Source: Thalassotalea_A litorea (GTDB lineage: Bacteria > Pseudomonadota > Gammaproteobacteria > Enterobacterales > Alteromonadaceae). From it: 64,000 nucleotides of DNA. The DNA lies in assembly GCF_043642205.1 (NCBI RefSeq), contig NZ_JBHZSG010000013.1, positions 26,825-90,824 on the forward strand, written 5' to 3'. The position numbers were made by a program, and so were the translations under genes. This document shows positions 1 through 7,764 of the stretch, in pieces (position 1 is the stretch's first letter; every line of letters starts with the position of its first letter). The notes beneath the pieces were generated by a model. It saw nothing but the letters and a program-made list of their open reading frames with translations, was not told the origin of the DNA and did no database searches.

Positions 1-104
1 GGACACAAAGTTTATTACGCAATTGTGTCTAAGAAAATCTGGTCGATTCACCCGTAATATTTGTAATGAACCAATCTATAATTCAAAAATCAGCCCTACC
101 TAAA

Positions 105-578
105 TTATAAATCGCTTATTCTAATCAAAAAATAGGTTGGCCAAATCTCTTTCACTTGACATTTCCATTGCAAGTCAACTTTTCCATCATCTTGTTGTAA
201 AAGCCATATTTTAGCCCATTTTTGTACAGTCTTACCTGACTTACTTAGTTTTAATGGTAAAAATATACGTTGATAATGATCTCCTTTATATTCAACGATG
301 GCATGATTTCTTGCCCCCTTATGCATACTATCTAACGTTGAACTAATAAGCTCGACCTCTGACAAAGGCAAAATACTTTGTCTTTTTAAACAAGCTAATA
401 TTTCAGCCTTCTTTATACACCCTTGCATATAGGCATCTAAATGTGGTCTGTAAACCATCCCTGTTAACCCATAAGTAGCTGTGCATTCTCTGTCGGCCAT
501 TTCTTTTAACGGAGTAAGTTCATTATCGACATCAGTTAATTCACTGATCACATGAAGCTTGTCATTCAATTTAGGCAA
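105..578 (-). CDS. Unknown 157-aa cytoplasmic protein of the left-edge cassette
   Basis: I do not recognise this family. The protein has no signal peptide or membrane segment. Its C-terminal half (about residues 90-157) alternates charged and aromatic residues, with several Trp and Tyr, like a small beta-rich fold. The start is a TTG preceded by a strong GGAGG ribosome binding site 9 nt upstream, which is the best initiation signal in the frame. It is the last of three minus-strand genes and lies 46 nt after the 2OG-Fe(II) oxygenase, so co-transcription with the oxygenase and the opine-dehydrogenase-like gene is likely. A small-molecule-modifying or accessory role is possible from context, but nothing in the sequence proves it. 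Confidence 0.6.
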   Translation of the reverse strand: MPKLNDKLHVISELTDVDNELTPLKEMADRECTATYGLTGMVYRPHLDAYMQGCIKKAEILACLKRQSILPLSEVELISSTLDSMHKGARNHAIVEYKGDHYQRIFLPLKLSKSGKTVQKWAKIWLLQQDDGKVDLQWKCQVKEIWPTYFLIRISDL

Positions 579-624
579 TTACTTATTCCTCCAGAAAATA
601 ATATCCAGTCAGCGTGATTTAACA

Positions 625-1287
625 TTAACTTGGTGGGTCAACCTTATTAGAAATACTGTTATTTATTCGAAACCAGCCTGCAATAGAGTAGCGGTCACTT
701 TCTGACGGTAATACTTCATGTGGAAATTCTTCACTTAAAAACGCTACAATAGTGCCCAAACTGGGCATTACAGCAGCTATCCTATGATCAGCCACAAATG
801 CTGATGGTGATTTGTTTTCATAAATCACCAACTCCCCACCATCAGCAACAGACCAATTTTTATTAAGATAAACCACAATAGATACCACACGGTTACCTTC
901 ACCTTTAAAGGCGTCTTTGTGCTTCTTATAAAAATCGCCTTTAGTGTAAAGGGAAAAGTGGCTTTCAAAAGAAAACAAACCAAGAAATAAACGTCTGTTT
1001 AGGTGATTCTGGAGTGACTTTGTCCATTCTATCCACGCACAAGTAGCTTTACTGTTATTTGTTATCCAAGAGATTTCATCGGTGCGAATAAAGTCACTAA
1101 TTGCATGTTCTTTAGCTCTGCCAATTCCCGCTCTTTTATAGCTTCCTTTGGGTAATGTTGCGATATGTTGTAATAACAAGGTGGTTAACTCGTTAGGTAA
1201 AGCATAATGGCTAATACTATATCCCTTATCAACGATGTCATTTGTGATTGAATCAAACAGCATCGAGTCGACCTTTGAAAGAGCCAT
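625..1287 (-). CDS. 2OG-Fe(II) dioxygenase (prolyl-4-hydroxylase/SM-20-like)
   Basis: This is a probable cytoplasmic 2-oxoglutarate- and Fe(II)-dependent oxygenase that hydroxylates an amino acid, peptide or small molecule. The iron triad is visible as H123-x-D125 and H190, and R199 in the DRYSIAGWFR stretch fits the 2OG carboxylate ligand. The 220-aa length matches the single-domain 2OG-FeII_Oxy family. The start lies 3 nt after the opine-dehydrogenase stop, so translation may be coupled; Met9 is an alternative start. The substrate cannot be read from sequence. The partnership with an opine-dehydrogenase-like enzyme suggests that both act on one amino-acid-derived metabolite, which is inference. 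Confidence 0.82.
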   Translation of the reverse strand: MALSKVDSMLFDSITNDIVDKGYSISHYALPNELTTLLLQHIATLPKGSYKRAGIGRAKEHAISDFIRTDEISWITNNSKATCAWIEWTKSLQNHLNRRLFLGLFSFESHFSLYTKGDFYKKHKDAFKGEGNRVVSIVVYLNKNWSVADGGELVIYENKSPSAFVADHRIAAVMPSLGTIVAFLSEEFPHEVLPSESDRYSIAGWFRINNSISNKVDPPS

Positions 1288-1290
1288 ATA

Positions 1291-2472
1291 TCAGGTAAGT
1301 TCAACGGAAACCGGCTCTGAATTGGTGCTTCCTTCTTCTATAAAATGTAATAGCTCTTTCTTTGTTAAGTCACCGAGCCCTAAAGAAGTGAGTGTTCTTC
1401 CTTCTTTAAAAAAATCTCTTGCTAAAAGCCCACCGCACATCTCGATCAAACGATTACATTCCGGCGTATTAATACCTAATTTCACACCTAACGAAGATAG
1501 TAAAACCAGTCCCATAGGGACATCTTCCGTTACGTATCTATTATCAAAACTATAGGGGCCTGGAGGTGATGATATTTTGTAGCTTTCAAAAACTTCTTTA
1601 GGGTCTTGTGTTAAATCTTCTTCATTTCTAAATAGGCAGGCTTCTAGGTAAGGCGTTGGCTCACAACCAAGAGCACTTAACACCGCCGTTTTTTCTGCAT
1701 CTAGCTTTTCTATCATTAGCCATGCCATGTCAGTTGAAAGCGCATCCCGATACATATACGGCACTTCGTCAGGGTGATGTTTTGCACAATACTCAAGCAT
1801 TGGATACATGACATATAGCCCCACGGTATGAACAATAATATTAGGATTATGTAGCGCCGATTCGAAGATATGTTTTCGAACACTTTTCTTATTAATGTGG
1901 TAGGCAGGAAATAGATTGGCAGCAATTGCCATGCCACGTGCAGTTTTTGTAGCAGGGAAAAAAGACAATGAATTTCTGGCGTTTTTAAATAACACTTTTA
2001 CCGTGCCAGGTTCAATCACTCTTGCATCGTTAGGTGTTGATTCTCCTTCTGCAAATATTGGGTTGTTATCGCAATACTTACTATAATAAATGCTACCTGC
2101 ATACCCTGGAATTAATATGACCAATTGATCATCCTGAAAATATTTTGCGACTCTTTCAGCTAATGCAGGATGATATGTAGTTTGAATAAAAATCATAACT
2201 ACATCTGCCCCTTCAATAGCTTCTTTAGGGTTTCTTGTAATTATTTCTAATGGTTGAAATGTTTTTTCGACATCGTCCGCGCTATCGGTAAAATTCCCTG
2301 TTTTTGTATTGTCGATGCAATAGATACCTTTATTTTCGACCATTTTTTCAAAATGCTCGTCATGAGCAACGTGATTTGAAGTTTTCAATAATCTGATTTT
2401 ATGTCCTGCTTCGGCAGCCATAAACGCACAAGCAGAGCCAGCATTACCAGCCCCTATGATGGCGATTTTCAT
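1291..2472 (-). CDS. NAD/NADP octopine/nopaline (opine) dehydrogenase family enzyme
   Basis: Enzymes of this family reductively condense an amino acid with a 2-oxo acid, using NAD(P)H, to give an opine, or run the reverse oxidation. An N-terminal Rossmann motif GAGNAG sits at residues 7-12. The C-terminal half has the family's helical domain, including the PNIIVHTVG stretch that carries the probable catalytic His. Length (393 aa) is close to the family norm. I chose the ATG at 2472 because a GAGAG site precedes it by 5 nt; a TTG four codons upstream is less likely. It is the first gene of the three-gene minus-strand cassette. No nicotianamine-synthase-like gene is present, so an opine metallophore of the staphylopine type is not supported. 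Confidence 0.82.
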   Translation of the reverse strand: MKIAIIGAGNAGSACAFMAAEAGHKIRLLKTSNHVAHDEHFEKMVENKGIYCIDNTKTGNFTDSADDVEKTFQPLEIITRNPKEAIEGADVVMIFIQTTYHPALAERVAKYFQDDQLVILIPGYAGSIYYSKYCDNNPIFAEGESTPNDARVIEPGTVKVLFKNARNSLSFFPATKTARGMAIAANLFPAYHINKKSVRKHIFESALHNPNIIVHTVGLYVMYPMLEYCAKHHPDEVPYMYRDALSTDMAWLMIEKLDAEKTAVLSALGCEPTPYLEACLFRNEEDLTQDPKEVFESYKISSPPGPYSFDNRYVTEDVPMGLVLLSSLGVKLGINTPECNRLIEMCGGLLARDFFKEGRTLTSLGLGDLTKKELLHFIEEGSTNSEPVSVELT

Positions 2473-3240
2473 TTTTTCTCTCAATAATTAAGAAATGTAA
2501 TCAAGGGGAGGGAAACCTCGTCCCTTGAACGTGTGAACGGTGGAAATGTTGAGATATGGAAATTTAAAAATATATAAATGAAGCCTAAAGCAAATTAGAA
2601 GTTATGGAGTTCTAATGGTACTTATGCGCACGCTTCTAGTTCTTTTTTATTCATGTTCTTCATTCCATTGACCCTCATAGGGCATTGATTGAAGGTAGTT
2701 ACACAAAATTATTTACAGGCTCTACTTTTTAAAACTATGACCAAAAACTAAGTTTCGGTCTAACTTTTACTTTATCGACTGTATTCAGTTTATTTATGAT
2801 GGCATGAATTATTCTCATTGAAATTGAATTACGGAAATTTAATCTAAAGAGAGAACAATTTGTGGGTATTGTTATCAGTATTCGCTTGTTTAGTGCTGTA
2901 AATTTTCTAACAGGTAGTATTTATAACATCAAGTAACTTACTCGGATGAGCGTATGTTGCTAATAGATAATATCTTGGAACTAATATAACACAATAGCGC
3001 TAGCCAATCTCATTTACTTCAATATGGTAAGAACCCGGAACTCTGGACCGTTTTTAGCTTTGAATATTTCAATGCACAAAAAATTATTGTCAATTCAGAT
3101 AAGATTTACTGCAGCTTTTTCTCGAAGCAACGCTTTATGTTGCGGATGCAGGATTTCAGTTCTCGGCGGAGATTAATGCGTTTAAACCATTAATCTCCAT
3201 GCTTCAATCTCTGATGTGACCATGGAGTATCGGAGCGGTC
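2473..3240. other. Non-coding gap upstream of the opine cassette, with a hairpin
   Basis: About 770 AT-rich bases with no ORF I can support on either strand. The stretch nearest 2473 should hold the promoter of the opine-dehydrogenase cassette. An 11-bp perfect inverted repeat, GGAGATTAATG with CATTAATCTCC and a 9-nt loop, lies at 3168-3198, downstream of the minus-strand DUF3301 gene. It has no T-tract. The rest may be eroded former coding sequence; I could not identify it. Confidence 0.5.
3168..3198. repeat. 11-bp inverted repeat, possible terminator hairpin
   Basis: Perfect 11-nt arms around a 9-nt loop, 43 nt past the stop of the minus-strand DUF3301 gene. There is no U-tract on either strand, so it would be a non-canonical terminator or an mRNA 3'-end stabiliser. 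Confidence 0.45.
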
Positions 3241-3543
3241 TTAAGAAATACTATAAGGCGGTAATTCAATCTGTTCTAAGCGATTGCCACGCATTTGTAC
3301 CGTGCCGACATAGCTAGATAAGTTATCACCAGAAAACTCAAATTCGAACACACTAACCAGATGCAAGCCCTGGCGCTTGTTTACTGCCCAACGGGATGAC
3401 GTGCGGGCAATGGAGATAAACTGCAGGCCTTGTTGGTTGCAGTGTTTTTTGGCAAACAAACGCGCCGTTTCTGCGACTTTGCGCAGAAAAAATAAATACC
3501 AGATAATGACAAAACCAACCAAGCCTACATAAATTTCTGCCAT
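3241..3543 (-). CDS. DUF3301 family small membrane-anchored protein
   Basis: The 100-aa protein opens with one hydrophobic segment (about residues 4-20) followed by a basic region with Arg/Lys and Cys-Asn-Gln, then a conserved soluble C-terminus rich in Phe and Glu (VSVFEFEFSGDN). This matches DUF3301, a gammaproteobacterial family of unknown function. It starts 5 nt after the DUF3549 gene stop on the same strand. The two form a conserved pair in Vibrio and Alteromonadales relatives, usually near yqcC-truC, as here. The protein is probably an inner-membrane protein with its soluble part in the cytoplasm. No enzymatic motif is visible. Confidence 0.82.
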   Translation of the reverse strand: MAEIYVGLVGFVIIWYLFFLRKVAETARLFAKKHCNQQGLQFISIARTSSRWAVNKRQGLHLVSVFEFEFSGDNLSSYVGTVQMRGNRLEQIELPPYSIS

Positions 3544-3548
3544 AACGT

Positions 3549-4613
3549 TTATCCTTGTCTATTCGCTTGCGTCTGCATGCTTTGAAATAATTCTCCAATG
3601 GCTCGCTCCAGCGCTTTACTTCGGTCTTGAGAGCGAATTACCTGTAACAGAATGGGACGAATCATTGGGAGTGCTACCAGATCCTGGAATAGGGCAAAGA
3701 ATGTGGGTTGATCCATAAATTCAACAGCGGCTTCGAGAAAACGTTGCATCCGAGAATAATCGGCCAGGGCCATCCAGCCTCGACCCGATATCGCCACGAA
3801 AATCTCTAACTGCTGACAGCGTTTATCACTAATCAAGGTATCCACTAAATCCCAAAAATATTGATTTAACGCATTACTACTCATTGCACGGACTATCGCA
3901 CTCAGTTGATTGGTATTTACATCAGATTGTTGTAAATGTGTATTTGCCAGTGCTGACAATTCGCGCATTAGAATTAAGGGAAGTTTTTGATTTTCAAGGG
4001 CAGCACTCAAAGGTGTGAATACTTGCTCAGGAATATGCTGCAAGGCTGTTTGTAAATGCTGGGCGTTGTCATTTTCATCGATGCGGGCGGCATAATCACA
4101 TAACCCTTGTACGCCGATTCCTTGCCAGGTTTCCCAACCCAGCGCACCGGTAAAATACAGGTGACAATGTTCGTAATATTGAGAAGCTGGCTGCTTAAAT
4201 TCCTGCTTTAGCGTTGCATTGAGCGCCGCTAACTTATATTGCGAAGGGGTGAAATGATAAGGATTGCTTTTCAATAGCTCTTCTTGCTGCTCTGTCGGAT
4301 CAACACTTAGATCGTTACCCAGTGCATCGATGATGATGGCGATAAAATGATTGCGAGCCGCCTGATTTAGCAATCCACGCTCATCCAAAGGCAGTTTAAT
4401 AAACCAAATATAAGGTTTATCCGGGCGTTTTTGCCAAAAAACTACGGCCAGGTGCGCGTGACCCTGTAATGGTGAAGGGTAAGGCATCATTGCCTGCTCC
4501 ATACGCTCAAAATCTGACTTGGAGATTTTTTCGACTTTACGGCCAAGGTCAAATACTTTGTAGTTGCTTTGGGAAAGCTGCAACAGCTCGGATAGGGTAT
4601 CAATTTTCGACAT
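3549..4613 (-). CDS. DUF3549 family protein
   Basis: A 354-aa soluble, mostly helical protein without signal peptide or catalytic motif. It matches DUF3549 through its N-terminal stretch (LSELLQLSQSNYKVFDLGR), the FWQKRPDKPYIWFIKLPLDERG region near residue 65, and helical repeats in the C-terminal half. The family is restricted to gammaproteobacteria and its function is unknown. It is the first gene of a minus-strand pair with DUF3301, transcribed away from yqcC-truC across a shared promoter region of about 165 nt. The C-terminal half looks like an all-helical scaffold, which would suit protein interaction, but that is inference. Confidence 0.85.
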   Translation of the reverse strand: MSKIDTLSELLQLSQSNYKVFDLGRKVEKISKSDFERMEQAMMPYPSPLQGHAHLAVVFWQKRPDKPYIWFIKLPLDERGLLNQAARNHFIAIIIDALGNDLSVDPTEQQEELLKSNPYHFTPSQYKLAALNATLKQEFKQPASQYYEHCHLYFTGALGWETWQGIGVQGLCDYAARIDENDNAQHLQTALQHIPEQVFTPLSAALENQKLPLILMRELSALANTHLQQSDVNTNQLSAIVRAMSSNALNQYFWDLVDTLISDKRCQQLEIFVAISGRGWMALADYSRMQRFLEAAVEFMDQPTFFALFQDLVALPMIRPILLQVIRSQDRSKALERAIGELFQSMQTQANRQG

Positions 4614-4779
4614 AAGTGACGACGTATAACTGCGTATGGATGACTAAATTCGTGGGCGCGATTATAGCAACTCCCGGTATTGAGTACACCTGCAATTTTG
4701 ATTGTGTCCCATGGCAGGTTGCCCAAGGGAATCGCGCGCAGGTATAATTGGCGGCAAACATTCCTGTTGTGAAGTGGTC

Positions 4780-5130
4780 ATGAACAAAAACCAGCAATTG
4801 GTTAATTTATTAACGCATCTAGAAGCTCAATTACAGACATTGTCCCTGTGGCAAAAACACGCGCCGGAACCTGAGCGATTGTTATCGACACAACCATTTT
4901 GTGTCGACACCTTAACATTTGAACAATGGCTGCAGTTTATCTTTATCCCTAAAATTTCCGCAATGCTTGCGGCAAATTCACCCCTGCCAACTCAAATCAG
5001 CCTGTGTCCTATGGCGGAAGAATCGTTTAAAGCGCACGGTGATAAGATAGCGGCATTGATCAATGTCATTGCCGATATTGATGAACTGCTGTCCGGTCAA
5101 CGTCAGCAAACCCTGTATTGTCAATCTTAA
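4780..5130 (+). CDS. yqcC: YqcC family protein (DUF446)
   Basis: A 116-aa helical protein of the YqcC/DUF446 family, whose function is unknown. The recognisable features are the helical N-terminus, the FEQWLQFIFIPK stretch in the middle and the late ALINVIADIDELL helix. I place the start at the ATG at 4780 because known YqcC proteins begin just before this helix; an in-frame ATG at 4702 would add 26 residues unlike the family. It lies directly upstream of truC, the order seen in E. coli (yqcC-truC), which supports both calls. The two are very likely one transcript. Confidence 0.88.
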   Translation: MNKNQQLVNLLTHLEAQLQTLSLWQKHAPEPERLLSTQPFCVDTLTFEQWLQFIFIPKISAMLAANSPLPTQISLCPMAEESFKAHGDKIAALINVIADIDELLSGQRQQTLYCQS

Positions 5131-5162
5131 GTGATGACAAATGAAAATTGGAAACTAGGCTA

Positions 5163-5975
5163 ATGACCGCTGATAAACAACGCTTGGATAAACAAAGTAC
5201 AGATGCCGTAGACAGTGATGAACCGTCGGAGCCGGCTCCGGTTCTTGAAATCCTTTATCAGGATGACTATTTGGTTGCCGTTAATAAACCGGCAGGATTA
5301 TTTGTGCATCGCTCTTATCTGGACCGCCACGAAAAGTATTTCGCTTTGCAACTGGTGCGCGATCAGATAGGTCAATATGTCTATCCTTTGCATCGATTAG
5401 ATCGACCGACATCAGGAGTGTTGCTGTTTGGTTTATCGCAAGACGTCGCACGATTGATGGGCGAGCAGTTTAGTGACAATCGTATCCAGAAGACCTACAT
5501 CACCATGTGTCGTGGCTTTACCCCTGATTCGGGCATTATCGATCATCCTTTAAAAGAAAAGCTTGATAAATTGGGGGATAGATTTGTCAGTGAGGATAAG
5601 CCTGCTCAACAAGCGACAAGTGAATATGAAACCCTGGCTAAGGCAAGTTTACCTGTCCCGTTGGGTAAATTTCCAACGGTTCGATACTCGTTGCTAAAAC
5701 TGAAACCTAAAACCGGGCGCCGGCATCAATTAAGGCGCCATATGGCGCACTTGCGTCATCCAATGTTGGGTGATATCAATTATGGTGATAACAAGCAAAA
5801 TCCATTTTTTGGTAAGCATTTTGGGTTTCGACGATTAATGCTCCATGCCTGGCAGTTGGATTTTATTCATCCAATAACACGGCAGAAAATAAATATCCGG
5901 GCGTCTTTGGATACACAGTGGCAACAGGTATTTTCAGCATTGCAATGGCAAAACCCGGATATTTCGCATGATTAA
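5163..5975 (+). CDS. truC: tRNA pseudouridine(65) synthase TruC
   Basis: Isomerises uridine 65 in the T-stem of certain tRNAs to pseudouridine, in the cytoplasm. It belongs to the RluA/RluC/RluD-like family: the catalytic Asp is D80 in the motif HRLDRPTSGVLLF, and the later KPKTGRRHQLRRHMAHL and HPMLGDINYGD blocks are characteristic. The 270-aa length fits TruC. The first 25 residues are acidic and variable. I prefer the ATG at 5163 (AGG just upstream) over the TTG at 5148. It follows yqcC by 32 nt, the conserved arrangement. Confidence 0.93.
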   Translation: MTADKQRLDKQSTDAVDSDEPSEPAPVLEILYQDDYLVAVNKPAGLFVHRSYLDRHEKYFALQLVRDQIGQYVYPLHRLDRPTSGVLLFGLSQDVARLMGEQFSDNRIQKTYITMCRGFTPDSGIIDHPLKEKLDKLGDRFVSEDKPAQQATSEYETLAKASLPVPLGKFPTVRYSLLKLKPKTGRRHQLRRHMAHLRHPMLGDINYGDNKQNPFFGKHFGFRRLMLHAWQLDFIHPITRQKINIRASLDTQWQQVFSALQWQNPDISHD

Positions 5976-5990
5976 ATCGATTTGGCGACA

Positions 5991-6377
5991 TTAGAATGGT
6001 GGCGCGGCACCTTCTGTGATCAGTCCCTGGCGTTTTAACTCAGCATTAATCGATGCATGGGTGCGCTGGAAATGACTTGCCAGTTCCTTAACGGAGCGTC
6101 CTTGACGAAATTGCTCCGCCAATTGATGCTTAAGATCCTGTGTCCAGGGCATGCCGCAATTAATCGGTAAGCCCTTATCAATATTTTTCTGTTTGATTTG
6201 CTCCGGAGTCATTCTTACTCGCTGTGCCCGTTCATTAATGTAATCGACACAGCTGAATAAATCGCGAATGATTTGTGGATGGTTGTAAGGTGAATCTTTT
6301 GCAAATGCTTGCTTTGATATCGGATCAACGCCTCGGGCAAGGCTGGCAAGGGTTTGTAACGGTTTTTGAATATCCAT
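5991..6377 (-). CDS. Small protein with C-terminal helix-turn-helix-like region
   Basis: A 128-aa soluble protein. The N-terminus carries the pattern LARGVDPISKQAF...HPQIIRDLF, which I recall only from uncharacterised gammaproteobacterial proteins. The C-terminal 40 residues (QLAEQFRQGRSVKELASHFQ, then a short helix) look like a helix-turn-helix of the sigma/resolvase type. The start at 6377 is set by a clear AGGAGA site 7 nt upstream; an in-frame start 14 codons earlier lacks one. It converges on truC with 15 nt between the stops. A regulatory DNA-binding role is plausible but unproven. Confidence 0.7.
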   Translation of the reverse strand: MDIQKPLQTLASLARGVDPISKQAFAKDSPYNHPQIIRDLFSCVDYINERAQRVRMTPEQIKQKNIDKGLPINCGMPWTQDLKHQLAEQFRQGRSVKELASHFQRTHASINAELKRQGLITEGAAPPF

Positions 6378-6712
6378 ATATTTTTCTCCTGAATTTGGAA
6401 TATGCAGCAATGCCAGCATTGAAGTTAGGCATTACTTGATCCAAGTCTAGTGCATATTTTTCTGACCTCGATAGATCGAAACCCAACATAAGTTTGCTCA
6501 TCCATTTCCATCCTATAATGGGCGGTGTTAGCCGATATAAACTTGTGCTGGAGATTGGCGTGTGAGATTTCAATTTCCACACGGTTTTAGATGCTCAATT
6601 GTGGATCTTTATCATCCATAAATGAGCCTGGAACGAGTCGGTTTAATTTATGAAACATTTATGACAAGTCAATGAAATCAACAATTTCACACACTTTTCA
6701 TGGTTGAAAATC
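6378..6712. other. Intergenic region between the HTH gene and the cold-shock promoter
   Basis: About 335 bases with no supported gene. It contains the divergent promoters: one for the minus-strand HTH protein near 6400 and one for the cold-shock gene starting at 6713. No repeat is evident. Confidence 0.5.
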
Positions 6713-6740
6713 TTGTGTCCATTTTTAAAAGCTGTATACT
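6713..6740 (+). promoter_or_regulatory. Sigma-70 type promoter of the cold-shock gene
   Basis: TTGTGT (6713-6718) and TATACT (6735-6740) are separated by 16 nt. Transcription would start near 6747, giving a 5' leader of about 148 nt, a length typical of cold-inducible cspA mRNAs. Confidence 0.6.
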
Positions 6741-6746
6741 GAACGG

Positions 6747-6894
6747 GCAAGCTTGAAAATGCTATACGTTTTATCTCGGTTTATCGTTCTAAGTAGTACA
6801 TACATCTCGACATATTAAACACATACATCAATAAGCTAGGAAGCTCCTTAATTGGAGCCTGAAATATTAATTTAGAAATTTAGGAATACACATA
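6747..6894 (+). promoter_or_regulatory. Long 5' untranslated leader of the cold-shock mRNA
   Basis: No ORF lies between the predicted transcription start and the ATG at 6895. A small hairpin (GCTCC with GGAGC) lies at about 6842-6858, and AGGA sits 9-10 nt before the start codon. Long leaders of this kind in the CspA family act as thermosensors and autoregulatory elements. No exact E. coli cold-box match is visible, so the regulatory role is inferred from length and position. Confidence 0.45.
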
Positions 6895-7104
6895 ATGTCT
6901 GATGTTCGCACAGGTCAAGTAAAATGGTTTAACGACGATAAAGGTTTTGGATTTATTGAGCAATCTGAAGGTCCGGATGTTTTCGTTCACTTCCGTGCTA
7001 TCCAAGGTACAGGTCGTAAAACTCTTGTTGAAGGTCAACAAGTTGAGTTTGAAGTAACTCAAGGCCAAAAAGGTCCTCAAGCGGAAAACGTTAAAGCGTT
7101 ATAA
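6895..7104 (+). CDS. CspA-family cold-shock protein
   Basis: A 69-aa single cold-shock domain that binds single-stranded RNA and DNA and melts mRNA structure. RNP1 (KGFGFI, residues 16-21) and RNP2 (VFVHF, residues 30-34) are intact, and the start MSDVRTGQVKWFNDDKGF is typical. It is monocistronic, with its own promoter, a long leader and a strong terminator. Genomes of this group carry several paralogues, so I do not assign a specific cspA-cspG symbol. The long leader suggests cold or growth-phase induction rather than constitutive expression. Confidence 0.95.
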   Translation: MSDVRTGQVKWFNDDKGFGFIEQSEGPDVFVHFRAIQGTGRKTLVEGQQVEFEVTQGQKGPQAENVKAL

Positions 7105-7120
7105 GCAAAAAAATTCTGAA

Positions 7121-7148
7121 AAAAAGGCAGCTTAGGCTGCCTTTTTTG
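7121..7148 (+). terminator. Rho-independent terminator of the cold-shock gene
   Basis: A GGCAGC/GCTGCC stem with a 4-nt TTAG loop is followed by a run of six T, 16 nt past the stop codon. Confidence 0.9.
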
Positions 7149-7174
7149 TTGGCTAAAGGAAAGGGGCAAGACTA

Positions 7175-7449
7175 ATACCAATCACATTAAATTATTGCTC
7201 ACTCAGTGAGAATTTAAAGGCTTTTAGACAAGGCTTTGATTGCAGAGAATGGTTATTCCGCTTTCAAAATCAGCCAAAATCAGTAACGTAGTCCAAACGC
7301 CTTTAAAACTCACCCGTAGGGAGTTTACCAGAGGTCCATTTACGGCCCTATATTTCATTAATATAGAATGACTATATCAATAAAATCTATGTTGTAACTG
7401 AGCCTCTGCCCTAACTCTGAGTTGTGCCCAAACTTAATGTGATTGGTAT
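7175..7449 (-). mobile_element. MITE-like element, full copy 1
   Basis: A 275-bp non-coding element bounded by inverted ends ATACCAATCACATTAA and TTAATGTGATTGGTAT. Near one end lies the near-palindrome CTCACTCAGTGAG. The interior matches, in the opposite orientation, the copy at 13852-14116 and the partial copies at 44884-45077 and 63926-64000. It encodes no transposase, so it would need one supplied in trans. It lies just past the cold-shock terminator. The family name is unknown to me. The strand is set relative to copy 2. Confidence 0.85.
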
Positions 7450-7764
7450 AAGTGGTGTAGATAGCTGCTGTTGATAGCCTCTGTAGATAGTCAAATGTCA
7501 TTGATAAAGACCGCACCAGCGCTATTACCGAGAACATAATACAATCGATACAAGGTTCGGCGGATAACTTTGATTGTCATGAAACCTTGGTTAACATCGC
7601 TTCCATCCTCTGAGAGCTAATGCGCGCAGTGTATTAGGTTTTGACTCCCGAAGAGCAACAAGATTGCAATCAACCGCCTTTTCCTATGGTCGGTCTTGTC
7701 TAACACCCTGCATTAAGAGTATGTTGTTTATATACTTAATAAAAATTCATCTAAAGGAATGCCA
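7450..7764. other. Intergenic region upstream of the acyl-CoA synthetase gene
   Basis: About 315 bases without a supported gene. The final 80 bases are AT-rich and should contain the promoter of the acyl-CoA synthetase. I could not identify a FadR-type operator with confidence. Confidence 0.4.

Noticed and set aside
1235..1555. Plus-strand frame across the opine dehydrogenase and oxygenase genes
   Set aside because: It is the antisense of two genes with intact motifs; the translated text has no family features.
105..2472. Opine metallophore (staphylopine/pseudopaline type) cluster
   Set aside because: No nicotianamine-synthase-like gene, exporter or TonB receptor lies beside the dehydrogenase within the window.
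4702..4779. 26-residue N-terminal extension of YqcC
   Set aside because: Unlike the family and not preceded by a convincing ribosome site; overlaps the shared promoter region.
6880..7080. Minus-strand frame opposite the cold-shock gene
   Set aside because: Shadow of a highly conserved gene; no ribosome site.
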